The notes under the pieces were generated by a model. It saw only the letters and a list, made by a program, of their open reading frames with translations. It made no database searches and was not told where the DNA came from. A DNA stretch of 64,000 nucleotides, taken from the NCBI GenBank assembly GCA_030686995.1, contig CM060697.1:40335959-40399958 (forward strand), written 5' to 3'. How positions within the stretch are numbered: the stretch's first letter is position 1; every line of letters begins with the position of its first letter. Below are positions 12,098 through 23,567 of this stretch, one piece after another. The position numbers and the translations under genes are program-made. This stretch comes from Artemisia argyi (lineage: Eukaryota > Streptophyta > Magnoliopsida > Asterales > Asteraceae).

Positions 12098-13131
12098 ATG
12101 TCTTCCAAACCCAACTTCATTGTTTTGTTATCGGATTCGGAAACTGAGAGCTCTACACCTATTGTACCAACTCTTGCTCCAATGACTGTGTCACCTACAA
12201 CAGACATAAGGAAAGTCAGCAATCCTTTACTTCACCTCAAGCATCATCTGGTCCAATCAGACGCAGTAAGCAAACTTCTCCATTCCAGCCTTATGAACCA
12301 GCCACAGCTGGAAAAGCTCTTTCATATGCTGAAGAAAAAGACATCTGGAATGATACTAAATGGAAAAAGGAAATTGCTCCAACTGCAGAACCAGTGATAC
12401 TACCTAGTATTTTTTATCAGCAGACTACTACTGTACCAGTGACAATCAACAATCCACCACCTGTGAAAACTTCCAGTGCTCCTCTGACTTATCAACCAAG
12501 GAATTACCAGATTCGTCCTACCTCCTCGGATCCTTACTATTATGCAAGAACCAACCATAAGACTCGTAAGCGGGTCAATGCTCGCAAATGGTCATTTCTA
12601 CTACCAATCCTTAAGTATTGGAGATCTCAAGAAGGTACTCCTACCAACAGAGAACTTGGTGAAAGATCATCATTTGCTGCATCTAAGATCCTTCCAGTCA
12701 CTGGAGAACCCATTCACCATACCATACCACTCTTGGCAGCTAGGTTAGTAAGACATGAAGACAGGTTAGACGCCATAGCCACCTTGGTGAACAACATCCC
12801 TAATGAACTGATAGAAGTTATGTCAGCTGAGATAGAACAACTTGTGATGGGACACCTAGAGATGGGAACCATGATTGAACAACTAAGTACCCAATTCGGT
12901 GAAGCTATGGAATTCATCGGATTACTTTGCTCTGCTAACACCATAAACAAGGACATCATGTGTGACATCGATCAAGCTCTCGACACCACAAGAGCCCAAG
13001 TCATGTCTCTGCGACGTGCACAACAAGAAACACAAGCTAGGGAGAGAGACCGAGACCAAATCATAGAAACCATGGCCACCAAAATTCAGGAACTAGAACG
13101 TCGTCTTGATGATAACCAAGGAAAACCCTAG
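12098..13131 (+). pseudogene. ORF upstream of gag (unknown function), frameshifted
   Basis: An extra reading frame between the primer-binding site and gag. It starts at the ATG at 12098 (MSSKPNFIVLLSDSETESS), an acidic serine/threonine-rich beginning. That frame runs out at 12397, but the next frame is open from 12148 and continues to 13131, so a one-base loss near 12200-12215 is likely (1034 nt is one short of whole codons). The C-terminal part contains AARLVRHEDRLDAIATLV and a charged, probably coiled-coil end (RDQIIETMATKIQELERRL). I do not recognise a domain. I recall similar acidic/coiled-coil ORFs ahead of gag in other Asteraceae gypsy copies, but this is memory, not a search. It could be an accessory or a detached gag N-terminal protein. 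Confidence 0.6.
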
Positions 13132-13415
13132 AATGCCATAGATTGTCGACGTAGCCTCACCCACATCACAGTAATAACTTGTATTTGAATGTCCTAGAGA
13201 TATGTCAACAAGAATAAATAAGTGATGTAAACTCAAAACGACAATCTAATCAATGATGTTATGTTTGCTTTATTTTCATAAGTGTTATGATATCGTATAT
13301 TGCATCGTGATATATGTGACACTATTATAACTTTGAACCTATTGATGTTACTAAAAAGTCTAACACAAGATGGTTATTATGAAAATTCTGAAAATATATT
13401 CTCATTTTTAGGAAT
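13132..13415 (+). other. Spacer between upstream ORF and gag
   Basis: AT-rich, no ORF. It ends TTCTCATTTTTAG just before the gag ATG, which resembles a plant 3' splice site. Gag could therefore be made from a spliced RNA that skips the upstream ORF; this is speculative. Confidence 0.4.
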
Positions 13416-15354
13416 ATGGCACCTAAGAGAACCACGACCACTACCTCAGCAGCAACCATGACCCCGGAAGAAATCCAACAAGCAATCACCAATGGAATCA
13501 ATGCAGCCTTAGCCGAACAAGCAAATGCTAACACACAACCGGCAAGAAATGTTGCTCCCGCACCTCGCCAATGTACCTATAAAGATTTTATGGCTTGTCA
13601 GCCGACTTACTTCATGGGTACTGAAGGGATAACTAAACTCGCCCATTGGTTCGAGAGATGCGAAACGGTATTCCAAAGGAGTGGATGCTCAGAAAACAAC
13701 AGGGTCACATTTGCCACAGGAACCTTAATGGATGACGCTTTGTCATGGTGGACCGCTACAACTCAAACTTTAGGTACAGAAGCAGCGTACCGACTCTCCT
13801 GGACGGAATTCAAAGCCAAAATCCTAAAGAAGTACTGTCCTCGATCCGAAATAAGGAAACTGGAAGACGAATTCCATGTCCTTGCAGTCAAAGGAATCGA
13901 TCTTAGGGCTTACAACAGGAGATTCCACGAGCTAATGGCATTATGTCCTTCTATCGTACCAGATTTAGAGAAAACTCTGGAGGAGTATATTGAAGGTCTT
14001 CCCCGGAATATTGAAGGAAACGTCACAGCATCCAACCCACCATCACTAGAAGTCGCAATGGAGCTAGCACAAAAACTCCTAGACCGCGAAATCAAGTGCA
14101 ACGAACTCAAAAGAAAGCTCGATGACAGGAGAACCACCCACCACCAAAACCATAATCACTACCACAACGGCCATCGCAACAACAACCATCACCACAACAA
14201 CAACAACTACAACAGGATCAACCAACAACAACACCAGAACAAGAACCCACATCGTCAACAACAGAACCAACGACAAGAACCTCCTAAGATATTTGCGGCA
14301 ACCAATGGCAATGGATATCAAGGTATTAAGCCACAGTGCAACCGATGCAAGCTTCATCACAATGGTGCTTGTACAGTAAAATGCCATAAATGCCAAAGGA
14401 TAGGTCATGCCACAAAAGATTGTAGGACCCCTACTACCGGCAGCAACCTACAACCAATAGCACCAACATGTTACTCATGCGGAGAAACTGGACACTTCAA
14501 GAACCGCTGTCCAAAAGGAAATGGTCAGAACACTGCACGAGCAAGAGCATACGTGATGGGAAATGAAAATGAACCACAAAACCCCGACGTTGTCACGGGT
14601 ACGTTCTTATTAAATCATCATAATGCTAGAGTATTATTTGATTCTGGAGCAGATAAGAGCTTCGTGTCAGATACGTTTGCCCCTTTCATTAACTCTAACC
14701 CTTCTAAGCTAAACACCACATACGAGATAGAAATGGCCAATGGGAACTTAATTAGCACCAACTCTGTTTTAAAGAATTGTACCTTAACCCTCGTAGGAGA
14801 ATCTTTTCCTATTGACCTGATGCCTGTCCAACTCGGTAGTTTTGATGCTATTATCGGAATGGATTGGTTATCCAAACATCATGCTAAGATTCATTGTGAC
14901 GAGAAAGCCATACACATTCCTTTTAAGAATGAAACCCTCGTTATCCATGGCGACAAGAATAAAAACCGATACGGAATCATCTCATGCCTCAGAATGATAA
15001 AATACATGAACGAAGGATGTCATGTATTCATGGTTCAGGTGACGGAAAGTAAGCTAACCAAGAAACAACTTAAAGATGTACCTATCGTTAAGGAATTCCC
15101 CGAAGTATTTCCTGAAGATCTACCCGGTCTTCCACCGACTCGTCAAGTAGAGTTCCAAATTGAACTAGTGCCTGGAGCGGCACCAGTAGCAAAAGCACCT
15201 TACAGGTTGGCACCTTCCGAAATGGAGGAACTATCGGAACAACTAAAGGAATTATCCGATAAAGGTTTCATTAGACCAAGTTCATCACCTTGGGGAGCCC
15301 CAGTTCTATTTGTTAAAAAGAAAGACGGATCATTCCGAATGTGCATAGATTACC
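13416..15354 (+). CDS. gag, protease and N-terminal RT segment of gypsy polyprotein
   Basis: The uninterrupted first part of the polyprotein. Gag assembles particles and binds genomic RNA through its knuckles; the aspartic protease (DSGA) matures it. RT begins with the usual lead-in ([40 protein letters not shown]) and stops at the LINE junction. Past it the frame reads about 50 meaningless residues of insertion sequence to a stop at 15501-15503. Gag and protease could still be translated, so this copy may produce particles without polymerase. The region around residues 235-290 is strongly H/N/Q-rich from CAC/AAC repeats, which also creates artefactual ORFs on both strands. Confidence 0.9.
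15347..15354 (+). repeat. TSD of second LINE-tailed insertion, left
   Basis: AGATTACC before the insertion recurs at 17335-17342 after the A-tail (possibly one base shorter, as the first A merges with the tail). Short for a LINE but consistent with target-primed insertion. Confidence 0.8.
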
Positions 15355-17334
15355 TAGTTTTCTCTCTCTCCTTATGGAGATTTCCGGCCGCCTACCCTCA
15401 TAACTTCCGGCCAATAAATTTGCCCATTCACGTCCTCTCTACCCTTTATGGGTATGCAATACGTCTTTTGGGTTCGTTTTTATTTTATAGGGATGGCGGC
15501 TGAAGTGTTTTACCGTATTAATTTATGAAGAAATCTCCATGGAAAAAATATAATAATAAAACGAATACCTCATGATTACGATTATTTAGATCGTGGGTCG
15601 GTGTGGCTATAAATTCGTTTTTATATCTTGCGTTTATTTGTGATCGATCTTCCTTATGCATGGTAACTGATTGTGGGTCGGTTACTATTAATATGCTTTA
15701 TTCCAAATTGCTTAAGGTTATCACTGATTGGTTGCTTCACATATCATGGGTCGGTGCTTTATTATGGATCTTTGATTCCTATATTACTCACGTGGGTTGC
15801 TGCTGGGTTTTTGGCCGAAACTCTTAATTTTTTTAGGGTTTCGAATATGATGTGATTCATGCTGCGCTTTTACGAAACCCTCTTAGGGTTTATTATTTAT
15901 TGTTGCTGGTTCGTCTTGATGGTGGTGATCTTGGATCGGTTTGTTAATTTGCATGTTAACTATGTTATGGCTGTTTTTAATCGATTACATGTTCTACATC
16001 AGATGTATGTTTTATAAGTGGGTTTTGTGGGAGAGTGGAAGTCAAGTTTCTTTGGGTTCTTGTTCAAAACCATTGTTTGGCTGTTCTCAGATCTCTAATC
16101 CTGGTCTTCATTCTGATTTGGTGCATCTTGAGAAGTGTTTTTGGTACGTTAGGGTGGGTTTGATGAACCCTATGTTTCGTTTACTTATGTTCTGATCTGC
16201 AGCATTGAAACTCCTTCATAATTACAGATTGGGACGTGGTATGTGATATGTGTTATTGGAAGTTAGTGTTAGACAGATTGTGCATATTAGGGTATTGTCA
16301 CCCTATGGAGGTCATGCTTTGTCGTTGATTATCATGCATAATGATTACATTATTCTACTTTTTGTTGCTATGGTGATGAGACAAAGCTGGATTGGTTTTT
16401 TTAGTCACGCATTCTCTTGCTGCTGTTGGCATCTTGCTGACTTGAAGTTTATATGTACTCTAATCTTTCTGGAAGAGATGTATGGCATATTATTGAAGGT
16501 GTAGGGTTATAACTACGGTTGGTTTCAATTGGATTCTGCTGTTGTTTGCTGATCTAATTGATGGTATTTGTAAGTTAAGTTTCTAGGGTAACTTATTCAA
16601 AAATCCTTGACTCGTTCAATAGGAATGTTCATTATTTTCTATTGATCGTTTATTGGTGGATTGATCTATATACTTGGGTTCTATATTCTGTACTGGATCG
16701 ATGCTGCTGTGTACGACCTGATGTTGGTGGGTTCATGTCCATCAGCCTTGGTTAGGTCGTTTTTGCAGGTTAGGGTTTTATTAAATCCTAGTATTCGTGT
16801 TCCTATTGGGTCTGTACTTTATGCCTATTGCTGCAATGTCCTCTTTTGGAACTTCATGTTGGGAGTGGGTAATGTTATGCAATTGCATGATTCTCTACTT
16901 AATTCCCATTGGTCGACTTTTGCATTGTATTTTGGTCTTGCTTATTGTGGGGCTGTTATATGATGGAATATTGGAAGTTGTGTTTGTGGTGGTTCTGGTT
17001 CACTACAACACTTTATTGGTTGAAGATCGCATGGATGTTTATTCGTGGATTCTTCATGGAGGTTAAGGTGGAACGCCATAGTGATTTGGAAGGCTCAAGT
17101 GCTTTCTTGAGTAGTATTGTCAAGTTTATGTAATTTATTTTATGTACCTTCGTCTTTATTGGTTGGTTTCACTTTATTGTAAGTTATAAGAATGGCTTGT
17201 CATTCTTATATTAGAGTCTGTAAGTGTCCTAACGGACTGAGATGAGGGGTGTACGCCCTCATCCTTTGTACTTCAACGCTTTTTGGTGTAATGAATTTTA
17301 CCAGGGTGTGTTATCCCTTTTACCCAAAAAAAAA
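15355..17334 (+). mobile_element. Non-coding LINE-tailed retroposon inside gypsy RT
   Basis: A 1980-bp insertion bounded by AGATTACC and ending in a run of A residues. Its last ~100 bp match the LINE at 4384-7079 in order and hairpin structure, but nothing else does: there is no ORF1, no endonuclease and no RT. The body is T-rich with many short unrelated ORFs. It carries telobox-like words (TTAGGGTTT near 15833, 15887 and 16770) and the word GTGGGTCGGT or ATGGGTCGGT near 15595, 15673 and 15748. It is best read as a non-autonomous derivative, or a host non-coding transcript that acquired a LINE tail. It is younger than the gypsy insertion that it splits. Confidence 0.85.
17241..17263 (+). other. 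3' stem-loop of second LINE-tailed insertion
   Basis: Stem GATGAGGG / CCCTCATC (8 bp) with a 7-nt loop, about 62 nt before the A-tail. Compared with the stem at 6984-7005, two base pairs differ and both halves have changed together. Confidence 0.7.
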
Positions 17335-19096
17335 AGATTACCGAGAGTTAAACAAACTCACTATAAAGAACCGATATCCTTTACCTAGAATAGACGATTT
17401 GTTTGATCAATTACAAGGATCGAGTGTATACTCGAAGATTGATCTAAGGTCAGGATACCATCAATTGAGAGTTCGGGAAGAAGATATTCCCAAGACAGCC
17501 TTCAGAACCCGTTATGGACACTATGAATTTCAGGTAATGCCATTTGGTCTAACGAACGCACCCACTGTGTTTATGGACCTAATGAACCGAGTATGCAAGC
17601 CATATTTGGACAAATTCGTTATAGTATTCATTGACGACATTCTGATCTACTCTCGTAACAAAGAGGAACATGCCAATCATTTGAGAACAATCCTAGAGTT
17701 ACTTAGGAAAGAAAAGTTGTACGCGAAATTCTCAAAATGTGACTTTTGGATTCCCACGGTGCAATTTTTGGGACACGTAATCAATAGTCAAGGAATACAC
17801 GTGGATCCTGCAAAAATAGAGGCAGTTAAAGAATGGTCATCACCTACAACTCCCACAGAAGTACGTCAATTTTTAGGTCTTGCAGGTTACTACCGGAGAT
17901 TTATTGAAGGTTTCTCTAAAATCTCAAAACCATTGACCAAATTGACCCAAAAGAACGAAAAGTACGTCTGGGGACAAGAAGCAGAATCAGCCTTCCAACT
18001 ATTAAAACAAAAGCTTTGTGAAGCTCCAATACTAGCATTGCCAGAAGGAAGCAAAGATTTCGTGCTATATTGTGACGCTTCGTACCATGGTTTAGGTGCA
18101 GTTTTGATACAACGAGATAAGGTAATAGCTTATGCCTCACGTCAACTGAAGAAACATGAGGAAAATTACACAACCCATGATCTAGAACTAGGAGCAATAG
18201 TATTCGCTCTCAAGTTATGGAGACACTATCTATACGGCACTAAGTGTATCGTGTTTACAGATCACAAAAGTCTCCAACACATCCTAGATCAAAAGGATTT
18301 AAACATGAGACAACGCCGTTGGTTAGAATTGCTTAGCGATTATGATTGTGAAATCCGTTATCACCCAGGAAAGGCTAATGTAGTAGCAGATGCATTAAGC
18401 CGGAAAGAAAGACTAAAACCTCTCAGGGTTAGATCGTTAGGCATGACTATTTGTTCACCCCTTCCAACACAAATCATTATCGCCCAGAGCGAAGCTCTCA
18501 AGAAAGAAAATCGACCAATTGAAAAGATTTTTGGTATGCCGGAAAACGAAAACGGATTTGTGAAAAGATCAAATGGAATGCTTTGTTTCAAGGAAAGAAG
18601 CTGGATTCCTCTCTTCGGAGGTATTCGTGACCTTATCATGCATGAGTCTCACAAGTCAAAATACTCCATTCACCCAGGTTCCGACAAAATGTACCAAGAT
18701 CTTAAGAAACTATATTGGTGGCCAAACATGAAAGCCGACATCGCTGAGTACGTCAGTAAATGTCTAACATGTTCAAGAGTAAAAGCAGAATACCAGAAAC
18801 CCTCCGGATTACTCACCCAACCTGAACTCCCCATGTGGAAATGGGAACGTATTACAATGGACTTCATCACCAAACTTCCCAAAACCTCTACTGGCTACGA
18901 TACGATATGGGTTATCGTTGATCGTCTCACCAAGTCAGCTCATTTCCTACCAATCAAAGAAACTGATGAAATGAACACACTTGCTCAGATATATCAGAAA
19001 GAAATTGTGTCACGACATGGATGCCGACTTCCATCATATCAGATCGTGACAGTCGTTTCACGTCTCATTTTTGGAAGTCATTACAAAAAGCTTTAG
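17335..19096 (+). CDS. RT C-terminal part, RNase H and integrase N-terminal part
   Basis: The downstream half of pol after the insertion, read in the frame of ATCCTTT near 17264; the gypsy part begins [20 protein letters not shown] palm motifs follow ([32 protein letters not shown]). RNase H shows [10 protein letters not shown], the [10 protein letters not shown] region and TDHKSLQHI. Integrase begins with the zinc-binding HHCC module (H-ESH near 18640; CLTC near 18762) and the first catalytic D (TMDFITKLP, codon 18860). Reading then runs into an artefactual tail ending at 19096, because one base is missing at 19020/19021. It has no start codon of its own. Confidence 0.88.
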
Positions 19097-19896
19097 GAAC
19101 AAAGCTGGATATGAGTACAGCCTATCACCCACAAACCGATGGTCAAAGTGAGAGAACAATACAAACCTTAGAAGATATGCTACGCGCTTGTGTTATAGAC
19201 TTCGGAAAAGGTTGGGACAAACACTTACCGTTGGCAGAATTCTCATATAACAACAGTTATCATACCAGTATCAAGGCAGCACCATTCGAAGCACTTTACG
19301 GTAGAAAGTGCAGATCACCCGTTTGCTGGGCAGAAGTCGGAGAAACACAACTCACAGGACCGGATCTAGTTCATGAGACAACCGAGAAAATCATCAAAAT
19401 CAAACAACGTTTACAAACCGCTAGAGACCGACAGAAAAGTTACGCCGACCTGAAAAGAAAACCCATGGATTTTCAGATTGGAGATAAAGTTATGTTAAAA
19501 GTATCACCATGGAAAGGAATGATACGATTCGGAAAGAGGGGAAAGTTAAACCCAAGATACATCGGTCCATTCAAAATCCTAGAAAGAATTGGACCCATGG
19601 CATATAAACTTGAACTACCCGAGGAACTTAGTAGAATTCACAACACTTTTCATGTGTCAAACCTCAAGAAGTGTTTATCCGATGAATCTTTGGTCATTCC
19701 ATTGAAAGAATTACAACTTGATGACAAACTCGTTTTTACCGAGGAACCAGTAGAAATCATGGATAGAGAAGTCAAACAATTGAAACAAAACCGTATCCCT
19801 ATCATAAAAGTTCGTTGGAACTCTAAACAAGGACCAAAGTATACTTGGGAACGCGAGGACCAGATTCGCACCAAGTACCCACACCTCTTCTCTTAG
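19021..19896 (+). CDS. Integrase C-terminal segment, shifted frame
   Basis: Reads [13 protein letters not shown] onward. The second catalytic D is in ISDRD (codon 19042) and the E in GQSERTIQ (codon 19150), 35 residues apart as in DD35E integrases. The C-terminal GPF-type module ([21 protein letters not shown]) and [12 protein letters not shown] follow, then a basic tail ending [17 protein letters not shown]. This tail sits where chromoviruses carry a chromodomain-like sequence; I cannot confirm a chromodomain. The segment is separated from the rest of pol only by the one-base loss just upstream. Confidence 0.88.
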   Translation: MPTSIISDRDSRFTSHFWKSLQKALGTKLDMSTAYHPQTDGQSERTIQTLEDMLRACVIDFGKGWDKHLPLAEFSYNNSYHTSIKAAPFEALYGRKCRSPVCWAEVGETQLTGPDLVHETTEKIIKIKQRLQTARDRQKSYADLKRKPMDFQIGDKVMLKVSPWKGMIRFGKRGKLNPRYIGPFKILERIGPMAYKLELPEELSRIHNTFHVSNLKKCLSDESLVIPLKELQLDDKLVFTEEPVEIMDREVKQLKQNRIPIIKVRWNSKQGPKYTWEREDQIRTKYPHLFS

Positions 19897-19959
19897 ACAC
19901 CCTTGGCAACCCTCCTAAACTCGAATTCCGGGACGGAATTCACTGTAAGATGTATGTAC
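19897..19959 (+). other. Region between pol and 3' LTR
   Basis: Contains GAATTCCGGGACGGAATTC, a partly palindromic motif common near the 3' end of plant gypsy elements. No clear polypurine tract abuts the LTR; the last bases are pyrimidine-containing (AAGATGTATGTAC). A purine tract would be expected here to prime plus-strand DNA. Confidence 0.6.
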
Positions 19960-20861
19960 TGTAGCCTCTCGTAATTTTCCCAACGGTTAGTAAATACTTA
20001 CAAGTTATTACGTTATTTAAATACCCACTTTTACGTATGAAATTTTTTTTTTAGACTTGATATATAAATCACAACGGTAAAATTTTGAATTATCTTTTAC
20101 TTAGAAACGTTGCTTGCACACAAACCTAGATAGTCTAAATTATCGCGAATATTTATATTAAACGTTTATATTTTTATAATATACGTTTCGATTAAATACC
20201 ATACAATATTTATATATTCCCGAAGCTTACGAAAATTCCCGAGATTGCTCACTATCGTTATTTGAACTTATCCCGACTCCCTAAAATTTCTATGTGGACC
20301 CCACATCCTAAATGGGCCCCACATTCTAGTGTTAAACCCAAACCGGACCATACTCTATTTCTCTTCTCTTTTCTATTTTGGGCCGAAGCAACCCAAAACC
20401 CACAAGCCCATTTCCCGGCCTGTTTTCTTTTCTTTTTCTTTTGTTTCCAGCCACGATCGAGCCAAGGAACACCCCTATTCTCTTCGAATTTCAACACACA
20501 AGACCACAATGTTTTTACATAACTTGATTTATGACCCAGCTAGCTTTCAAAAGTGACAAACATCATTCATTTTCATGCACATTTGATGCACAAAATTTGG
20601 CCAAAGTGAAACGATGAAACCAATGTACCAAATTTCCATAACGTGTCATATAAGTTCTTAGCCACCGCCCAAACTCACCTATGACCTCAAATCTGACAAG
20701 GATACACTGTAGAAGATCACGAATGTAATAGGAACACTCTTACACATTCTTATTGTTTGTTAGTTTTCGATTGGTGAAGGTTGTGGTGTCACCTTTTGGA
20801 AACGAGCCAACACACACACACTCTTGGTTACTCATGCTTATCATCACTCTCAAAAACCCTC

Positions 20862-20868
20862 TATATAA
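20862..20868 (+). promoter_or_regulatory. Putative TATA box, 3' LTR
   Basis: TATATAA, same context as at 9115-9121. In this LTR it would drive transcription outwards through the rest of the LTR into the satellite. Confidence 0.5.
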
Positions 20869-22409
20869 TGTCCCATGCAAACTCATTTGATCACACACTC
20901 CTATTCGAACCATATTACAAGTTTACAAGTTGAGTGCACTAGTTTTTGGGACAAGAAGTGAACCAGGAGTACGAAGCGTAGAAGTGATCCAAGTGAACCA
21001 ATCTTTGCTCGTCTTGAACCTTGGTGTGTCGTGAACCACGCTACGATCCTCCTTGAACCAAACTCGATCCATACGTACAATTTTACCCCACCCTTTTGAG
21101 GTGAGGTGAGAACTCACGAACTCCTTTTCTATTTTATCTCGTTACTATAAAATTTTGCACGTTTACTTTACTAAATTAATTCGTTATATAAAAACGTGAC
21201 ATGACCATATTATTCGACATTCTAATTGTCCAACATGATGACAAACGAGTGATATAAACTTTTGAACCTAAAGCTAACGTTTAAACTAATATATTCGACA
21301 CGTTTAGGAGGTCACTTGACCCATTCGTGTCATTTCAAAACACTTAGAACATTTTCTTTGTTTTCGTTAGTATTGAATTGCACATTTACTTTGACCTTTT
21401 ATTTTGAAATATTAAAACGTAACATGTATATGTTTTTCTTTCTTTTCATTTTTGACCATGCTAGCAATCACGTATAATAAAGATTTGAAGCTAATAATAA
21501 CATGCATACATAAAATAGGACACGTTCCTAACGTCACTTGACCTAGTCGAAACACTTGGAATATTTCTAAGTATAGAAACTATTTTTAATATAAAGTTTT
21601 GGTCATAAGCTTTGGTCTTGTCATTTGTAAACTCGACACATAACCATGCCTTTTTATTGCTCGACCCCATTGTCACCTTGGTAAACAATTAGAGAACACT
21701 TTTCATTCGACCTAACAAACTCATTTGAACCAAATACGCGACCCTTTTTGAACTTGCCTAAAGCAGTTTTCGTATGAAACTAAATAAGCCAAGTGGGCTT
21801 ATTAGCCCGATAAGCTGTCCACTAAGCTTATTCGATAAGCTGGTGCTTTAAGCTATTTCATAACATTTTTGTACTATAAAAATGAGTCCAAGGTCAGGCC
21901 CAAAGGTCTCGTAAGCCCATTGGATCACGAAACCTTAACGGGCCTTGATATTGTCTCGTTAAGCCCATTTAAGTGAAATAAGTGCTTTTTAAGAAAATAA
22001 GCTGTGAAAATAAGCTTTTCAAAATGTTTTGAGCTTAATGAAATAATAAAATTGATAAGTTTTGAATTTGGTAAAGTTGGGACCATTTTTGCAAATGTAC
22101 GAAAGTTAGGGACTAAAAGTGTCAAAATGGGTAAACTTTAGTGAAAAGTATAAAAACTGTTTTATAAGGGGTATAAACTGTAAATATTGAAACTTAAGGA
22201 TAATAAATGTATATATTTGATATTTGGACTAAAAATGTAAATATATATAACTTTTGGACTAACGGCGTAAATATTTTCCGTTAAGGGTAAAAAGTGTAAG
22301 ATTGATAAAACATTAAGGATCGAATTGAAATATTTACTTTTGATAATAATTCTATATTTATTATATATATTTGATTATATATTAAAACGATAAATAATAA
22401 AACGTAACT

Positions 22410-22412
<3 letters not shown>

Positions 22413-22462
<50 letters not shown>
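22413..22462. repeat. (TA)n microsatellite, 25 units
   Basis: 3'-LTR counterpart of the 92-bp tract at 10666-10757, 42 bp shorter. Confidence 0.97.
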
Positions 22463-22465
<3 letters not shown>

Positions 22466-23567
22466 CGAATAAAACTTATATAACGATAATAAAAATTTGA
22501 ACGATATAACAATACGTTATTTATTTCTTGTAAAACGATACGTTTAATTCCGTTATAAAAACTAACTTTATATCAATTATCGATCATTTTACTTACGAGT
22601 TATAATTATATAACATTATTTTTGAACTTTAGGCACTTAAACAAACACGAGATTTATTCGTAACTAAATAACAAGTAATCGCGATAAAACCAGATTTAGA
22701 CTATTAACTGAAACTTGCATTATCTTTTAGGTTGTGTTGTGTGAAGCCGTTTCCTTGCTTTGTTGAGACTACGATACCACTGTACTACTAAGGTGATTTC
22801 ATAGCCCACTCTTTAACTATTTTCCCGTGGGGAGATACATGCTTAAAACTCGATCACAAGTCTTTTATACCGGGTATTGAAATACCGTCAGGCCAATGTT
22901 ATTTGCTTAAGTTACTATTGTCAGAAGTCCCTCGATCATGAACCTTAATCACCTGAAGGGTGAACGTAAATAATTGTGGATAGTACTATTAGTGATTGAC
23001 AATCCTCGTTTGGTTGTTGGAGAAAACACCAGGCGCACTTTATTGTTCTTATAAATAGGTTATTGACAAATACCTATCTTTGGGGGCCTATTACTTACCA
23101 TCATAATACATACTTATGATTGGCTGTTAATCGTTGAGTATCATGAGCTTAAGGCAATAACAGGAACATTGATTTTTAACATATTGATTGTATGCGATTA
23201 TAATACATTCTTAACTTGTGATTCAAATTCTTAAAATTCAAACCTATGAATATCACTCAACTTTATGTTGACTTTAGCATGTTTATCTCAGGTAACTAAA
23301 CAAGACGGATCTGGATGGCACGGAGTGGGCAAAAGCATGACAAGAACCATAATAAACTACTTATTTTCCTTCAGAATAAAACACGTTCTTAACTTAATAA
23401 TGTCTTGTATCGCAGATATTTGGTATTTTGAAATAAATTAAACTTTAATACTTCACTTTGTGTTGTTTACTATGATTGTGATAAAGATCCTTGAAGTAAT
23501 ACCCCGAAAGTCTTCCGCTGACATGTTAAGTCTTCCGCTGTTATTAACGACTTTTGGGGGTGTTACA

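Larger units (their letters stand above)
13416..19896 (+). pseudogene. gag-pol polyprotein, interrupted and frameshifted
   Basis: One gag-pol frame starting [14 protein letters not shown], about 1,500 codons without the insertion. Gag has the conserved capsid stretch ([19 protein letters not shown]) and three Cys/His clusters: [16 protein letters not shown] (residue ~308), [14 protein letters not shown] (323) and [14 protein letters not shown] (352), with an H/N/Q-rich stretch before them. Protease is at [10 protein letters not shown] (catalytic D ~409). RT is cut after CIDY (residue 646) by the insertion at 15355-17334; beyond it the same frame resumes with FIDD at about 17629-17637, then RNase H ([10 protein letters not shown], 18074) and integrase. 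Inserted DNA plus TSD is 1988 bp, so the frame after it is displaced by two. Integrase breaks at 19020/19021 by a one-base loss; the remainder is open to 19896. No longer functional. Confidence 0.95.
8212..23567 (+). mobile_element. Ty3/gypsy LTR retrotransposon (probable chromovirus, Tekay/Del-like)
   Basis: Complete element with TG...CA LTRs of 3651 and 3608 bp, TSD GTAAG, a tRNA-iMet-type primer-binding site, an extra ORF, then gag-protease-RT-RNase H-integrase in gypsy order. It is interrupted by a 1980-bp LINE-tailed insertion at 15355-17334; without that it would be about 13.4 kb. The long LTRs, integrase C-terminal GPF module and short basic tail suggest the Tekay/Del branch of chromoviruses; lineage is inferred from overall look. 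The LTRs differ by only about five substitutions plus microsatellite length, so insertion is recent. It sits in a type-C satellite monomer. Confidence 0.95.
19960..23567 (+). repeat. 3' LTR of gypsy element
   Basis: Nearly identical to the 5' LTR; same TGTAGCC start and GTGTTACA end. Length differences are confined to the (TA)n tract and a poly(T) run. About five substitutions were seen by eye, all C/T or G/A. It ends at the TSD copy 23568-23572. Confidence 0.96.

Noticed and set aside
14079..14408. ORFs overlapping the gag Asn/His-rich stretch
   Set aside because: CAC/AAC repeats give long open frames on both strands (poly-Thr, poly-Val); the gag frame is the one with zinc knuckles.
15603..17133. 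Membrane-like small ORFs in the second LINE-tailed insertion
   Set aside because: Hydrophobic composition follows from T-rich DNA; overlapping frames, no conserved motif and no shared frame with the LINE.
19740..19896. A definite chromodomain at the polyprotein end
   Set aside because: The tail is in the right place and ends like chromovirus tails, but I cannot identify the aromatic-cage residues by eye.
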